A program made the translations under genes and the position numbers. Positions 44,935-55,969 of a stretch of 64,000 bases of DNA are shown here, piece after piece. Within the stretch, counting starts at the first letter, position 1; the number at the start of each line of letters is the position of its first letter. The notes below the pieces were generated by a model. The model did not search any database, was not told the origin of the DNA, and saw only the letters and a list, made by a program, of their open reading frames with translations. Source of the stretch: Sthenelais limicola. Lineage: Eukaryota; Annelida; Polychaeta; Phyllodocida; Sigalionidae. The DNA lies in the NCBI GenBank assembly GCA_942159475.1, contig OW804097.1, forward strand, positions 114,452,582 to 114,516,581, read 5' to 3'.

Positions 44935-45731
44935 CCTTATGGCCATTTTTTTAAATATCAATGTTTATTTTATTTTCTCAATTGATATAGGGGTTTTCAA
45001 GGGTGCTGAAAACGATGAGATTGCCTGGCATTTTTTATTTTCAATATTTCGGCCATTTTGGGCCCTATTTATGCAAATTAGCTGAAATCTGATTGGCTGA
45101 GAAGTAATCGGCCCATATCTTCATTAGTTTTAGGGATATTTTGATTTTGATGACACCTACCCCCACTAAATCGACCCCAAGGAATTCAATGGTATCCTTG
45201 AAATTGTTCTATCTGCCTTGGTTGCTTAGCAACGAGGCATTTCCATGGTCACAAATGAAATTCTATGGAGAATCAGCCCCTTGTGGGCAATCCAGTTGGA
45301 AAATAGCATTTTAAAAGCAATCACATGCCTGAATTAATCCCAATGAGTGAAATGGAGTTGTTGTAATTTATCTATGTACATATTAGTCACTTAGCAACAT
45401 ATCCCATCCATAGTTACCATTAGTAAACAGTTGTGGAAGTTGGTGCAGCAATTAGCTCCTCATGAGTAGGGTATTGGTTAAGTATCTATAAAATGGCATC
45501 ACTCCTGTAGAATAACATTTCTTTTTTATTTTATTTTTAGAGTTGAATTCTATCATTCATGATGTGCTGAAAAAGATGAGATTGGGCGGCATTTTTTATA
45601 TTCAATATTTCGGCCATTTTTGGCCCAACTTATGCAAATTAGCTGAAATCTGATTGGCTGAGAAGAAATTGGCCCATATCTCCATGAGTTTTAGGGATAT
45701 TTTGATTTTGATGGCACCTACCCCCACTATA

Positions 45732-46139
45732 TGTGATGTGTTTCAGGAAAATGAGTCATAAGTCGCAAAAATTGGGTTTTGTGATATCATCATATTTGAA
45801 AAGATGAGACCAAGGGGATTCCAATGAATATAAACATTAAGGGCATCTAATAAGTATTTCTATATTTTAAGTTTGAGTTCTATTTCTGGAAAAAATGTTT
45901 TCAATATTTTTGGGTCGACAGTTAGTATTAAAATAGCTAAATATACTCTATGGGATGACCCTATAAATGCATGACAATATTTGATACACTGTCTTGCAAT
46001 TTGGTACATGTATTCATACTTCATCCAACGTTAGTCACACCAAAAATTAGGACATTCCTACAAAGAGAACTTGGGAATAAATCACTTTGGAAAATATCAA
46101 TTTTGCGACTTATGACTCCTTTTCCTGAAACACATCACA
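45732..46139 (-). mobile_element. MITE-B, full length, nested in foldback left arm
   Basis: From 'tgtgatgtgtttcagg' to 'cctgaaacacatcaca', TA on both sides. The neighbouring arm unit reads 'cccccactaaatcgacc' uninterrupted, so one TA was duplicated on insertion. Confidence 0.95.
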
Positions 46140-46738
46140 TATCGACCCCAAGGAATTCAATGATATCCTTGAAATTCTTCTATCTGCCTTGGTTGCTTAG
46201 CAACGAGGTATTTCCATGGTCACAAATACATGTACAATTCCAATCAAACTGAGCCCTGTGTGTCAATTCATTTGAGAAATTTGAGAAATTTCATTTGCAT
46301 CCACCACCTATATTAGTCCAAAAAGGTAGAACAAGGGTTATTTGAATTTGTTATATATTGGTCGCTTAGCAACAGACGACCTCCTTGGTTACCATTAGCA
46401 TATTGTAGTGGAAAATGGTATAGCAATAAGCCCCTCTGGAGGAGCATACAAAGAACTCGTTTAATAACATCAGTTTAGACCATATTGGTCAGTTATACCC
46501 AACATAATACTATACAGCTTGTCTCGAATAAATTTGTATTCTTTATTTTCTTTCTTGGCTGGGAATCAATGTTTCTAAAGATGTTGAAATTTAATAGATT
46601 GTGCGACCTTTTCTACTTTCAATATTTCAGCCTTATTTTGGGCCATGTTCATGCAAATAAGCTGAAATCTGATTGGCTGAGATGGAATCAACCCATATCT
46701 CAGTGAGTTTTTGAGATATTTTGGTTTTAATGCCACGA

Positions 46739-47877
46739 GAGGGTATACTGGGGAATATGCAACAACATAAAGGGTATAATGGGGGACATTTAGCAAAATA
46801 GAAAGTATACTAGGGGATATGCAGCAACAAAGTGGGTATAATGGGGGTCATGCAGCAACATAGAGGATATAATGGGGGATATGCAGCAACATAGAGGGTA
46901 TAAAGTGGTTCATGTAGCAACATAGAGGGTATAATGGGGATATGCAGGAACATAGAGGGTATAATGTGATTCATGTAGCAACATAGAGGGTATAATGGGG
47001 GTATGCAACAACATAGAGGGTATAATGTGGTTCATGCAGCAACATAGAGGATATAATGGGGGATATGCAGCAACATAGAGGGTATAAAGTGGTTCATGTA
47101 GCAACATAGAGGGTATAATGGGGATATGCAGGAACATAGAGGGTATAATGTGGTTCATGTAGCAACATAGAGGGTATAATGGGGGTATGCAACAACATAG
47201 AGGGTATAATGTGGTTCATGTCGCAACATAGAGGGTATAATGGGGGATATGCAGCAACATAGAGGGTATAATGGGGGTCATGCAGCAACATGAAGGGTTA
47301 ATGGGGGTCATGTAGCAACATAGAGGGTATACTAGGGGATATGCAGCAACATAGAGGGTATAATGGGGGTCATGCAGCAACATAGAGGGTATAATGGGGG
47401 ATATGCAGCAACATGGAGGGTTAATGGGGATCATGCAGCAACATAGAGGATATAATTAGGGATATGCAACAACATAGAGGATATAATGGGGGTCATGCAG
47501 CAACATAGAGGATATAATTAGGGATATGCAAAAACATAGAGGATGTAATGGGGGATATGCAGCAACATAGAAGGTATAATGGGGATCATGCAGCAACATA
47601 GAGGATATAATTAGGGATATACAAAAACATAGAGGGTATAATGGGGGATATACAGCTACAAAGAGGATATAATGGGGATATGCAGCAATATAGAGGGTAT
47701 ACTAGGGGATATGCAGCAACATAGAAGGTATAATGGGGGTCATGCAGCAACATAGAGGATATAATTAGGGATATGCAGCAACATAGAGGGTATAATGGGG
47801 GATATGCAGCAACATAGAGGGTATAATGGGGGATATGCAGCTACATAGAGGATATAATGGGGATATGCAGCAATATA
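46739..47877. repeat. 31-bp minisatellite at the centre of the foldback element
   Basis: The unit 'catagagggtataatg' plus 'ggggatatgcagcaa' alternates with a form carrying 'ggggtcatgcagcaa', about 36 units. Variants 'catagaggatataatta' cluster in the middle. Minus-strand frames with IIPSMLLH repeats are artefacts. Confidence 0.95.
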
Positions 47878-48710
47878 GAATCAAATTTCAGCTTATTTAA
47901 ATAGGGCCCTAAATGGCTAGAATGTTGAAAAAAGAAAAGGCTGCAAAATTCCATCAATTTCAGCATCCCTTAAAATACAGAATTTAATTCTAAAGATAAA
48001 ATACAATAAAAAATAAATTTGATTCTAGAGGAGTGATTTTAGATGAAATTGACCATTACCCTCTCATGAGGAGCTATTTGATGCCCCATTTCTCAAACTT
48101 GTATACTAATGGTATCTATGGAGGAATCTGTTGCTGGGGGATTAATGTAATACATAGAAAAATTCCAACACTTCCATTTGACTCATTGGGGTTGATTTAG
48201 GCATGTGATGGCACTTAAAATGCTATTTCTCAAATGGATTTACACAAGAGGCAGATTTTCAATAGAACTACATTTGTGACCATGGCAATACCTCGTTGCT
48301 AAGCAACCAAGGCAGATAGAACAATTTCATGGATATCATCGAATTCCTTGGGGTCGATTTAGTGGGGGAAGGTGCCATCAAAATCAAAATATCCCTAAAA
48401 CTCACATAGATATCTGACGGTTCCTTCTCAGCCAATCAGATTTCAGCTAATTTGCATAAATTCGGCCCAAAATGGCCGAAATATTGAAAATAAAAAATGC
48501 CGCCCATTCTCATCTCCTTCAGCACCCCATGAATGATAGAATTCACCTCTAAAAATGAAATAAAAAAGAAATTTTATTCAACAGGAGTGATGCGATTTTA
48601 TACATACTTAACCAATACCCTACTCATGAGGAGCTAATTGCTGCACCAATTTCCACAACTGTATACTAATGGTAACTATGGATGGGATATGTTGCTAAGT
48701 GACTAATATG

Positions 48711-51532
48711 TGGGTCAGTTTTTTCAAGTGTGCTGTTTTGCCTAAATATCATAGTTGCTGCACTATCATCGTCTATATGCGTTGGATCTTAAAGATATTA
48801 GTCTCATATTATTCCTATGAACAAGGGCTTTCATTCCATGTATACTTTTCCTAGGCTGTTCCAATATTTAGTCTCTTAAAATTCTGAAAACTGGTTTTTT
48901 GCATCATTTTTCAACAAAGAAACCCAATGAAGTGAAATAAAAATGATCTGCACAATGCCTAGATCATTTTTCTGCATTTTTCGTTTCGTTTCTCCAATAC
49001 ATCTAGGACTGAATTAGTTATAATTTACTTTTTGAGCATATGAACATGGTAACAACCTCCAGAGTGACCTTCAATAATTTCCAACCATCACAGTAACGCA
49101 GGAAATCCCTTTTTTTACATGAATGGTTAGAAATATATATTTTTCAAGTATGCATACAAAACAGTATATTGGAGAAGGTATACATGTATTCTTTAATGTA
49201 TAAAAATTTCCACCTGATATTTTCAAAACTCTTGGGTGAGGAAGAGGTTATTGTATACAACCCTTATTTTCCAACTAGAAGGGATTTCATGCGTTATGGC
49301 TGAAAAATAATGCATACAGGATAAACAAATAAAAGAAAATAATTCATATAACCCTGTTCTAGTCCCATTTCAATCTCCCTTATGGCATAACTACACAATT
49401 GGTGATAATCTTGATTCAGCACAAATAACAGGCCAATAATCCTTAAAATATCCCTTAGTTACGCATGAAAGCCCTATATAACCTGGCAGTAACACATCTG
49501 CAGATATACTAGAAAGGTTTGTCCAATATATTTATTTGGGTATATTTCTGGTTTGAAAATGATTATAAATTGGTTGAGATGTTATTTGATATGATTCAAA
49601 GCATATAACCTGTTCATCTGATGTATTATTGTGTGTGTTTAAGCATAACGCATGAAGGCCCTTCAATTATCATGACATAGGGGGACTCAATAATATATAT
49701 ATTTTTTGCTCTATATTTGATTTGAAAGTCTTCATCAATTAGTTTTGATTCCATTTAAAATGATTTAAAGTGAGTTGATGCTATTTTCATTTCATAAAGC
49801 ATGTTCAACTAATTTATTATTGTGTTGTTTTACATGCTAACGCATGAAATCCCTTTAATAATCATGGCATAAGGTGGCCCCAAAATAGATCTTGAGCTCT
49901 CTTCTTGGGTTGGAGTAATAATTAATTAGTTCTGAACCCATTTCGAATTGTTTAAAGAGAGGTGATTTTTGTTTTATTCCATATAAGCTGATCAACTAAA
50001 TTAATATTGTGTGGGTTTACAGAATAACGCATCAAATCCCATCAATGGTCTTGACATAGGGTGGCCCAAAATATATGTTTAGCTGTTTCTTCGGATTAAA
50101 AGTCATTATGAATTAGTTGTTAACATATTTGATGAGATTTAAAGCAAGTTGATGCTATTGTTACTTCATGAAGCTTGTTCAACTAAATTACTATTGTGTT
50201 TTCCAACATAGTAACGCATGAAATCCCTTAAATAATCATGACAGAGTGTGGCCCAAAATATACATCTTGGGCCCTCTCTTTGGGTTGAAAGTAATTATGA
50301 ATTACTTTTGATGCCATTTGTAGTTATCTAAAGCAATGTGATGCTATTTTTTATTTTATAAAGCTTGTTCAACTAGATTAATATTGTGTGGGTTCATACA
50401 ATAACGCATGAAATCCCATAGGGTGGCCCAAAATATATTTTTAGCCATTTCTTTGGATTAAAAGTCATTATAAACTAGTTGTTATTCCATTTGATATGAT
50501 TTAAAGCAAGTTGATGCTATTTCTACTTCATGAAGCCTGTTCAAACTAAATTAGGATTGTGTTTTCCAACATAGTAACGCATGAAATCCCTTAAATAATG
50601 ATGACAGAGGCTGGCCCAAAATATATATCTTGGGCTCTCTCTTTGGGTTGAAAAGAATTGTGCATTAATCTTGATACCATTAGTAATTATTTAAAGCAAT
50701 GGGATGATACTTTTTGCTTCATAAAGGTTGTTCAACTAAATTAATATTGTGTGGGTTTATAGAATCACGCATGAAATCCCATTATTGGTCTTGACATAGG
50801 GTGGCCCAAAATATATTTTTAGCTGTTTCTTTCAATTAAAATTCATTATAAACTAGTTGTTATTCCATTTCATATGATATAAAGCAAGTTGATGCCAATC
50901 TTATTTCAGAAAGACACTTCAACTAAATTAGGATTGTGTTTTCCAACATAGTAACGCATGAAATCCCTTCAATATCATAAAAGAGGGTGGCCCAAAATAT
51001 TATTTTTTTGCTCTCTCTTTAGGTTGAAAGTAATTATAAATTAATTGTGGTTCCATTTGTAATTGATTTAAAGCCATATGAAGGTATTTTTATTCCATAA
51101 AGATTGTTCAACTGATGTATTATTGTGTTTCACACATGAAATCCATTCCCTAGACACAATATAAGGAACCAAAATATATATTTTCGGCTGTAATTTTGGA
51201 TTGAAAGTCATAATAAATGCTTATCTGTGCCCATATGAGCATTAAACATACAGATTATAGGTTTAATAAGCCATTCCCTTCAGTTAAATTAAATGGTTTC
51301 AATATTTTCCAACAAAATTGGGATTTCACGTGTGACTGTATAAAAGAGGAAATTAAAAACTGACATAATAAGACAACCAGAGGTCCGAATTTGTTGGAAT
51401 AAAATTTTCCTAGAATGTCAAGACCAATATTCTATGATCCAAGGCCAAAAAATTATATTCAAGGTATTCTAAATTTTCCCCCTTTCCCAGATCCCAAAAT
51501 AGCAAAACAGCACACTTGAAAAAACTGACCCA
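48711..51532. mobile_element. 2.82-kb TIR element with satellite core
   Basis: Perfect 31-bp inverted repeats (48711-48741 and 51502-51532) start 'tgggtcagttttttcaag' and end 'cttgaaaaaactgaccca'. It lies inside the right arm of the foldback element. The arm reads 'gactaatatgtacatag' when empty; here 'gactaatatg' and 'tgtacatag' flank the element, a 2-bp TG duplication. There is no open frame of note. The first 0.9 kb is unique; the rest is tandem repeats. Confidence 0.9.
49620..51150. repeat. Satellite-like array, monomers of about 187 bp in dimers of about 375 bp
   Basis: The word 'taacgcatgaaatccc' or a near form occurs at about 49645, 49838, 50024, 50212, 50402, 50574, 50763, 50952 and 51130. 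Two monomer types alternate: one with 'gtgtgggttta' before the word, the other with 'gtgttttccaacatag'. Both contain 'gtggcccaaaatata'. An inverted form lies at about 49282. The word is better conserved than the sequence around it. Confidence 0.9.
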
Positions 51533-53114
51533 TGTACATAGATAAATTGCAACAACTCCATTCCACTCATTGGGATTAATTCAGGCATGTGATTGCTTTT
51601 AAAATGCTATTTTCCAACTGGATTGAGCACAAGGGGCTGATCCCCCTTAGTATTGCTTTTGTGACCATGGAAATACCTCGTTGCTAAGCAACCAAGGCAG
51701 ATAGAACAATTTCAATGATACCATTGAATTCCTTGAGGTTGATTTAGTGGGGGTAGGTGTCATCAAAATCAAAATATCTTTCAAATTCACTGAGTTAGGA
51801 GCAATTCCTTCTCAGCCAATCAGATTTCAGCTAATTTGCATAAATAGGGCCCAAAATGGCCGAAATATTGAAAATAAAAAATGCCACTCAATCTCATTAT
51901 TTTCAGCACATCATGAACGATGGAATTCACCTCTAAAAATAAAATAAAAAAGAAATTTTATTCTACAGGAGTGATGCCATTGTATAGATACTTAACCAAA
52001 CCCTACTCATGAGGAGCTAATTGCTGCACCAATTTCCACAACTGTTTATTAATGGTAACTATGGATGGGATATGTTGCTAAGTGACTAATATGTACATAG
52101 ATAAATTGCAACAACTCCATTCCACTCATTGGGATTAATTCAGGCATGTGATTGCTTTTAAAATGCTATTTTCCAACTGGATTGACCACAAGGGGCTGAT
52201 CCCCCTTAGTATGGCTTTTTTGACCATGGAAATGCCTCGTTGCTAAGCAACCAAGGCAGATAGAACGATTTCAATGATACCATTGAATTCCTTGGGGTCG
52301 ATTTAGTGGGGGTAGGTGTCATCAAAATCAAAATATCTTTCAAATTCACTGAGTTAGGAGCAATTCCTTCTCAGCCAATCAGATTTCAGCTAATTTGCAT
52401 AAATAGGGCCCAAAATGGCCGAAATATTGAAAATAAAAAATGCCACTCAATCTCATTATTTTCAGCACATCATGAACGATGGAATTCACCTCTAAAAATA
52501 AAATAAAAAAGAAATTTTATTCTACAGGAGTGATGCCATTGTATAGATACTTAACCAAACCCTACTCATGAGGAGCTAATTGCTGCACCAATTTCCACAA
52601 CTGTTTATTAATGGTAACTATGGATGGGATATGTTGCTAAGTGACTAATATGTACATAGATAAATTGCAACAACTCCATTCCACTCATTGGGATTAATTC
52701 AGGCATGTGATTGCTTTTAAAATGCTATTTTCCAACTGGATTGACCACAAGGGGCTGATCCCCCTTAGTATGGCTTTTTTGACCATGGAAATGCCTCGTT
52801 GCTAAGCAACCAAGGCAGATAGAACGATTTCAATGATACCATTGAATTCCTTGGGGTCGATTTAGTGGGGGTAGGTGTCATCAAAATCAAAATATCTTTC
52901 AAATTCACTGAGTTAGGAGCAATTCCTTCTCAGCCAATCAGATTTCAGCTAATTTGCATAAATAGGGCCCAAAATGGCCGAAATATTGAAAATAAAAAAT
53001 GCCAGGCAATCTCATCATTTTCAGCACCTCCTGAACTATAGAATTCAACTCTAAAAATAAAATAAACATGAAATTTTATTTTTGGCCAATTTTTGGCCAT
53101 AAGGCCCTGGACTA
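51533..53114. repeat. Three tandem 557-559 bp units, right arm
   Basis: 'tgtacatagataaattgc' marks unit starts at 51533, 52092 and 52651. The second and third units look nearly identical, and 66-codon frames in the first two (51747 and 52306) are the same peptide. The third unit is cut by the element's terminus. Confidence 0.93.
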
Positions 53115-53546
53115 CATTGGAATCAGCTCGATCACCTCTTTTCAAATACCGTATTTCATCGATAGAACGCCCGGGCGTTTATTTTTTTCAGACCACTCTT
53201 ACCCCCGGCGTTATTTCGAGGCAGGCGTTTATACGGGCCGGCGTTTATTGTTTTAGGTTAATGAGTACCCATGCTGTAACAGTGAGATATCCCTTCCTAG
53301 CAGCTTATTAAGCTTAATAATATCCATTTATTAGGGTAAAAACAGGAAGAAATAGAATCTAATTATCGGGACCCGGCGTTCATTCGGGGCCGGCGTTTAT
53401 TTATTTCATGACGTTAAATGACCCGGCGTTTTTTCGGGGCAGGTGCTTATTTGGGACCCGGCGTTCTATCGGTGAAATACGGTATGATGATATCTCAAAA
53501 TCCATATTTTGCGACTCATGACTCATTTTCCTGAAAACTGATCACA
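53115..53546 (+). mobile_element. MITE-B right part, split again by MITE-H
   Basis: Resumes 'cattggaatcagctcg', is interrupted at 53149-53482, then ends 'tgcgactcatgactcatt' plus 'cctgaaaactgatcaca'. Confidence 0.9.
53149..53482. mobile_element. MITE-H nested in MITE-B
   Basis: Inverted ends 'ccgtatttcatcgatagaac' and 'gttctatcggtgaaatacgg', TA on both sides. The MITE-B consensus reads 'caaatatgatg', so a single TA was duplicated. The interior has repeated 'ggcgtttat' and 'cggcgtt' words. Confidence 0.92.
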
Positions 53547-53871
53547 TGTAGCAACCGTAATGTGATGACTTGATCCATCGAATCAGGCAATAGGATGGGA
53601 ATCAATTACACCTACCCACTATATAGGTCTGCCTCTCCTTAATCATGCTGCGTATTATGCCCATTGTTCTCCCATATCCGGGTCGTAATAAAATAATATT
53701 GTCCACCAGCAAGATTAATTATATACACAAATATATCCATTGTCAGGGGGAAAACGAATATTGTCCTGCCAAATTATTTTATGGTAGCTTCTCGATGTAT
53801 GACATTTCATTTTGACTCACATTCAATAGTCGCTAATGAATTGAAAACTGTTTTTTTGACAGTGACATATA
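53547..53871. other. Unassigned sequence
   Basis: Nothing recognised. Confidence 0.5.
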
Positions 53872-53932
53872 TGGGTTAGGACGTCAGAAAATGTACAATC
53901 GGCTGCTTCACACATTTAGTAACTTACTAGAT
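53872..53932 (+). mobile_element. MITE-A left end scrap
   Basis: 'tgggttaggacgtcag' to 'cacacatttagtaactta'. Confidence 0.75.
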
Positions 53933-54280
53933 GTTCCCCATTTAAAACGGCTATTAGTTCTCAGCATGTAGTTTCTATTCAATACCTCCATCCCTTCTCC
54001 TATTCTTTTTCACTCCCACCTTTACAATTCTCCTCCCCACTCTACCTCTGGCTGTGGTGACATTGCATCAGCCCAGTAAAGCCCAGCTGCCATAAGTGGG
54101 TCGAAGCATGTGCAATCTTCCAAATGAAGTAGCATTGAAATAGCTTCAAAATCACTTCCATGAAAAAATTATTTGGGAGAAATCAATTCCCAGGTAACCT
54201 CACTTGAGATCTATGTAAGCCATCTTGAAAGTTAGAGCCCTGTACATGCAGCCAGTAAAAACCCTTTTATAACTTTATAT
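53933..54280. other. Unassigned sequence
   Basis: Nothing recognised. Confidence 0.5.
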
Positions 54281-54632
54281 CTTTTAAACTTTATAAAACT
54301 TGGGTGATTTGAGAAGATTGGTGAAGCTGAATTGTACATTTTCTGGTGACTTCACCCACGTATGGAGAAGATTGAGCGCCCGATTCTTCATAGAATTGTC
54401 TTTTAAACTTTATAAAACTTGGGTGATTTGAGAAGATTGGTGAAGCTGAATTGTACATTTTCTGGTGACTTCACCCACGTATGGAGAAGATTGAGCGCCC
54501 GATTCTTCATAGAATTGTCTTTTAAACTTTATAAAACTTGGGTGATTTGAGAAGATTGGTGAAGCTGAATTGTACATTTTCTGGTGACTTCACCCACGTA
54601 TGGAGAAGATTGAGCACCCGATTCTTCATAGG
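54281..54632. repeat. 119-bp tandem triplication containing a MITE-A end
   Basis: Units begin 'cttttaaactttataaaac' at 54281, 54400 and 54519 and are virtually identical. Each contains a plus-orientation MITE-A right end ('gattggtgaagctg' to 'ctggtgacttcaccca') plus about 60 bp of flank. Confidence 0.95.
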
Positions 54633-54748
54633 TTTTATGGCTGGCTTACAAGTTCTATTGTCCCCGAGAGCTTGTTGAACGCTAAGAGAATTGCGTTAAT
54701 CAGTTAATGATGTGTCCAGCCATGAAGGGACCTGCCACTCATCCATCA

Positions 54749-55553
54749 GCCATGAAGCTTTTCCTTTTAAAGATCTCTGCCATCAATCATCAGAAAAAGG
54801 TTGTTTAGAAGTGTAATTTCATCTAATTTGGTGAGCTGAGGAAATAAAAAGTGATATGACCTTGAGGATAGTTCTGGTTGTTATGTAGAGGGGGTAGCTT
54901 TATAGATAACATAATTTAAGTTTGGTCCTGGGTAAGACCATAAAGTGCCTTTCTCTCTCTTTTTCTCTGTCTCTCTCTCCCTTCTGTCTATCTCTATTTT
55001 CTGGGTATGATCATAAACTGCCTCCCTCTCAGCTCTCCCGCTCTTGATATAACCATATTAAATGTGTTGATAAGCAACCAATCTCACTCACTCACTCACT
55101 CTCAGCTCTCCCGCCCTTGATATAACCATATTAAATGTGTTGATAAGCAACCAATCTCAATCACATAATATAACTCTCTGTAGTGGTCTTCCACATACAA
55201 TGTATACATAACAATGTAACACAAATAACAGTATCAGACATGAAGCTTTTCCTTTTAAAGATCTCCGCCATCAATCATAAGAAAAAGGTCGTTTAGAAGT
55301 GTAATTTCATCTAATTTGGTGAGCGGAGGGAATAAAAAGTGATATGACCTCTAGCTTTGTCTTGGATGTTATCAATGTAGAACTTTTTAGATAACACAAT
55401 ATAAGTCTCTGTAGTGATCCTTCAAATACAATGTGTACATAACAATGTAACACTTATATCAGTATCAACTAAGTCCCTCTTCTTAGATCTTAGGTTCAGA
55501 AGTGTAATTTCATTTAATTTTGTGAGCGGAGGGAATACAAAGTGATATGATAA
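54749..55553. repeat. Three direct copies of a 115-bp block
   Basis: 'gaagcttttccttttaaag' to 'aaaaagtgatatgacc' occurs at 54749-54865 and 55237-55353. A shortened third copy ('gaagtgtaatttcattta') lies at 55497-55553. A second shared block, 'gtacataacaatgtaacac', lies between them. Confidence 0.85.
54935..55162 (-). repeat. Dispersed copy of the 74/82-bp repeat
   Basis: Reverse orientation of the 28.6-29.2 kb arrays: one GA-rich unit with 'gggtatgatcataaac' and two units with 'cttgatataaccatatt'. It lies between copies of the 115-bp block. Confidence 0.88.
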
Positions 55554-55563
55554 GTTGTCTTAT

Positions 55564-55648
55564 AATTATTCAACACTATCGAGTATGATGAAAGTAATGA
55601 CAATAAATGCGGAGTTGCTGAACACATCTGTCGGGATTTTATTTGCCC
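55564..55648 (-). repeat. Split direct repeat B2
   Basis: Matches 55845-55929 base for base from 'aattattcaacactatc' to 'gggattttatttgccc' as far as I can compare. It forms the outer 3' end of the element. Confidence 0.93.
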
Positions 55649-55670
55649 CAAAGTTCCAAAAAAGAAAAAA

Positions 55671-55844
55671 AAAATAAATTTCCACGTCCGTCTACAAGCT
55701 GTTACGAACAAACAATGGCTATACATACAGCGGCGGGAATCACCCTAGCAACCACGGACCAGCTGTCCGCAGTGAATATTATGGAGGCCCAGGTAGGCGG
55801 ATGACCAATTATACTTATATTTATTTAACATAAATATACACCAT
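55671..55844 (-). repeat. Split direct repeat A2
   Basis: Identical by eye to 59651-59824 over 174 bp. It adjoins B1 directly. On the plus strand it contains a 29-codon frame (55715-55804), antisense to the element. Confidence 0.95.
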
Positions 55845-55929
55845 AATTATTCAACACTATCGAGTATGATGAAAGTAATGACAATAAATGCGGAGTTGCT
55901 GAACACATCTGTCGGGATTTTATTTGCCC
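55845..55929 (-). repeat. Split direct repeat B1
   Basis: Internal partner of B2, placed directly between the recombinase gene and A2. Confidence 0.93.
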
Positions 55930-55969
55930 AACGCCCAGTAAAGGAAATAATAAATAAATAAATAAATAA

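Larger units (their letters stand above)
44935..53114. mobile_element. 8.18-kb foldback element with tandem-repeat arms
   Basis: Inverted termini are 'tagtccagggccttatggcc' and 'ggccataaggccctggacta'. The target CAT (44932-44934) is repeated after the right end (53115-53117), and the broken MITE-B gives the empty site, so the ends are well defined. Each arm is made of units of about 559 bp in opposite orientation: roughly 44935-45390, 45391-46358 and 46359-46738 on the left; about 47880-48142, 48143-48710, 51533-52091, 52092-52650 and 52651-53114 on the right. Units share 'ttgcttagcaacgaggca' and 'ccaatcagatttcagcta'. The centre is a 31-bp minisatellite. No transposase frame is visible, so it must be mobilised in trans if mobile at all. 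It resembles Drosophila foldback elements in plan; kinship is not implied. Confidence 0.85.

Noticed and set aside
46910..47434. Repeat-peptide frames in the 31-bp minisatellite
   Set aside because: They follow the minisatellite period and are interrupted wherever unit length changes.
51747..52506. Two identical 66-codon plus-strand frames as a duplicated gene
   Set aside because: They lie in two copies of the 559-bp arm unit and have no coding signature.
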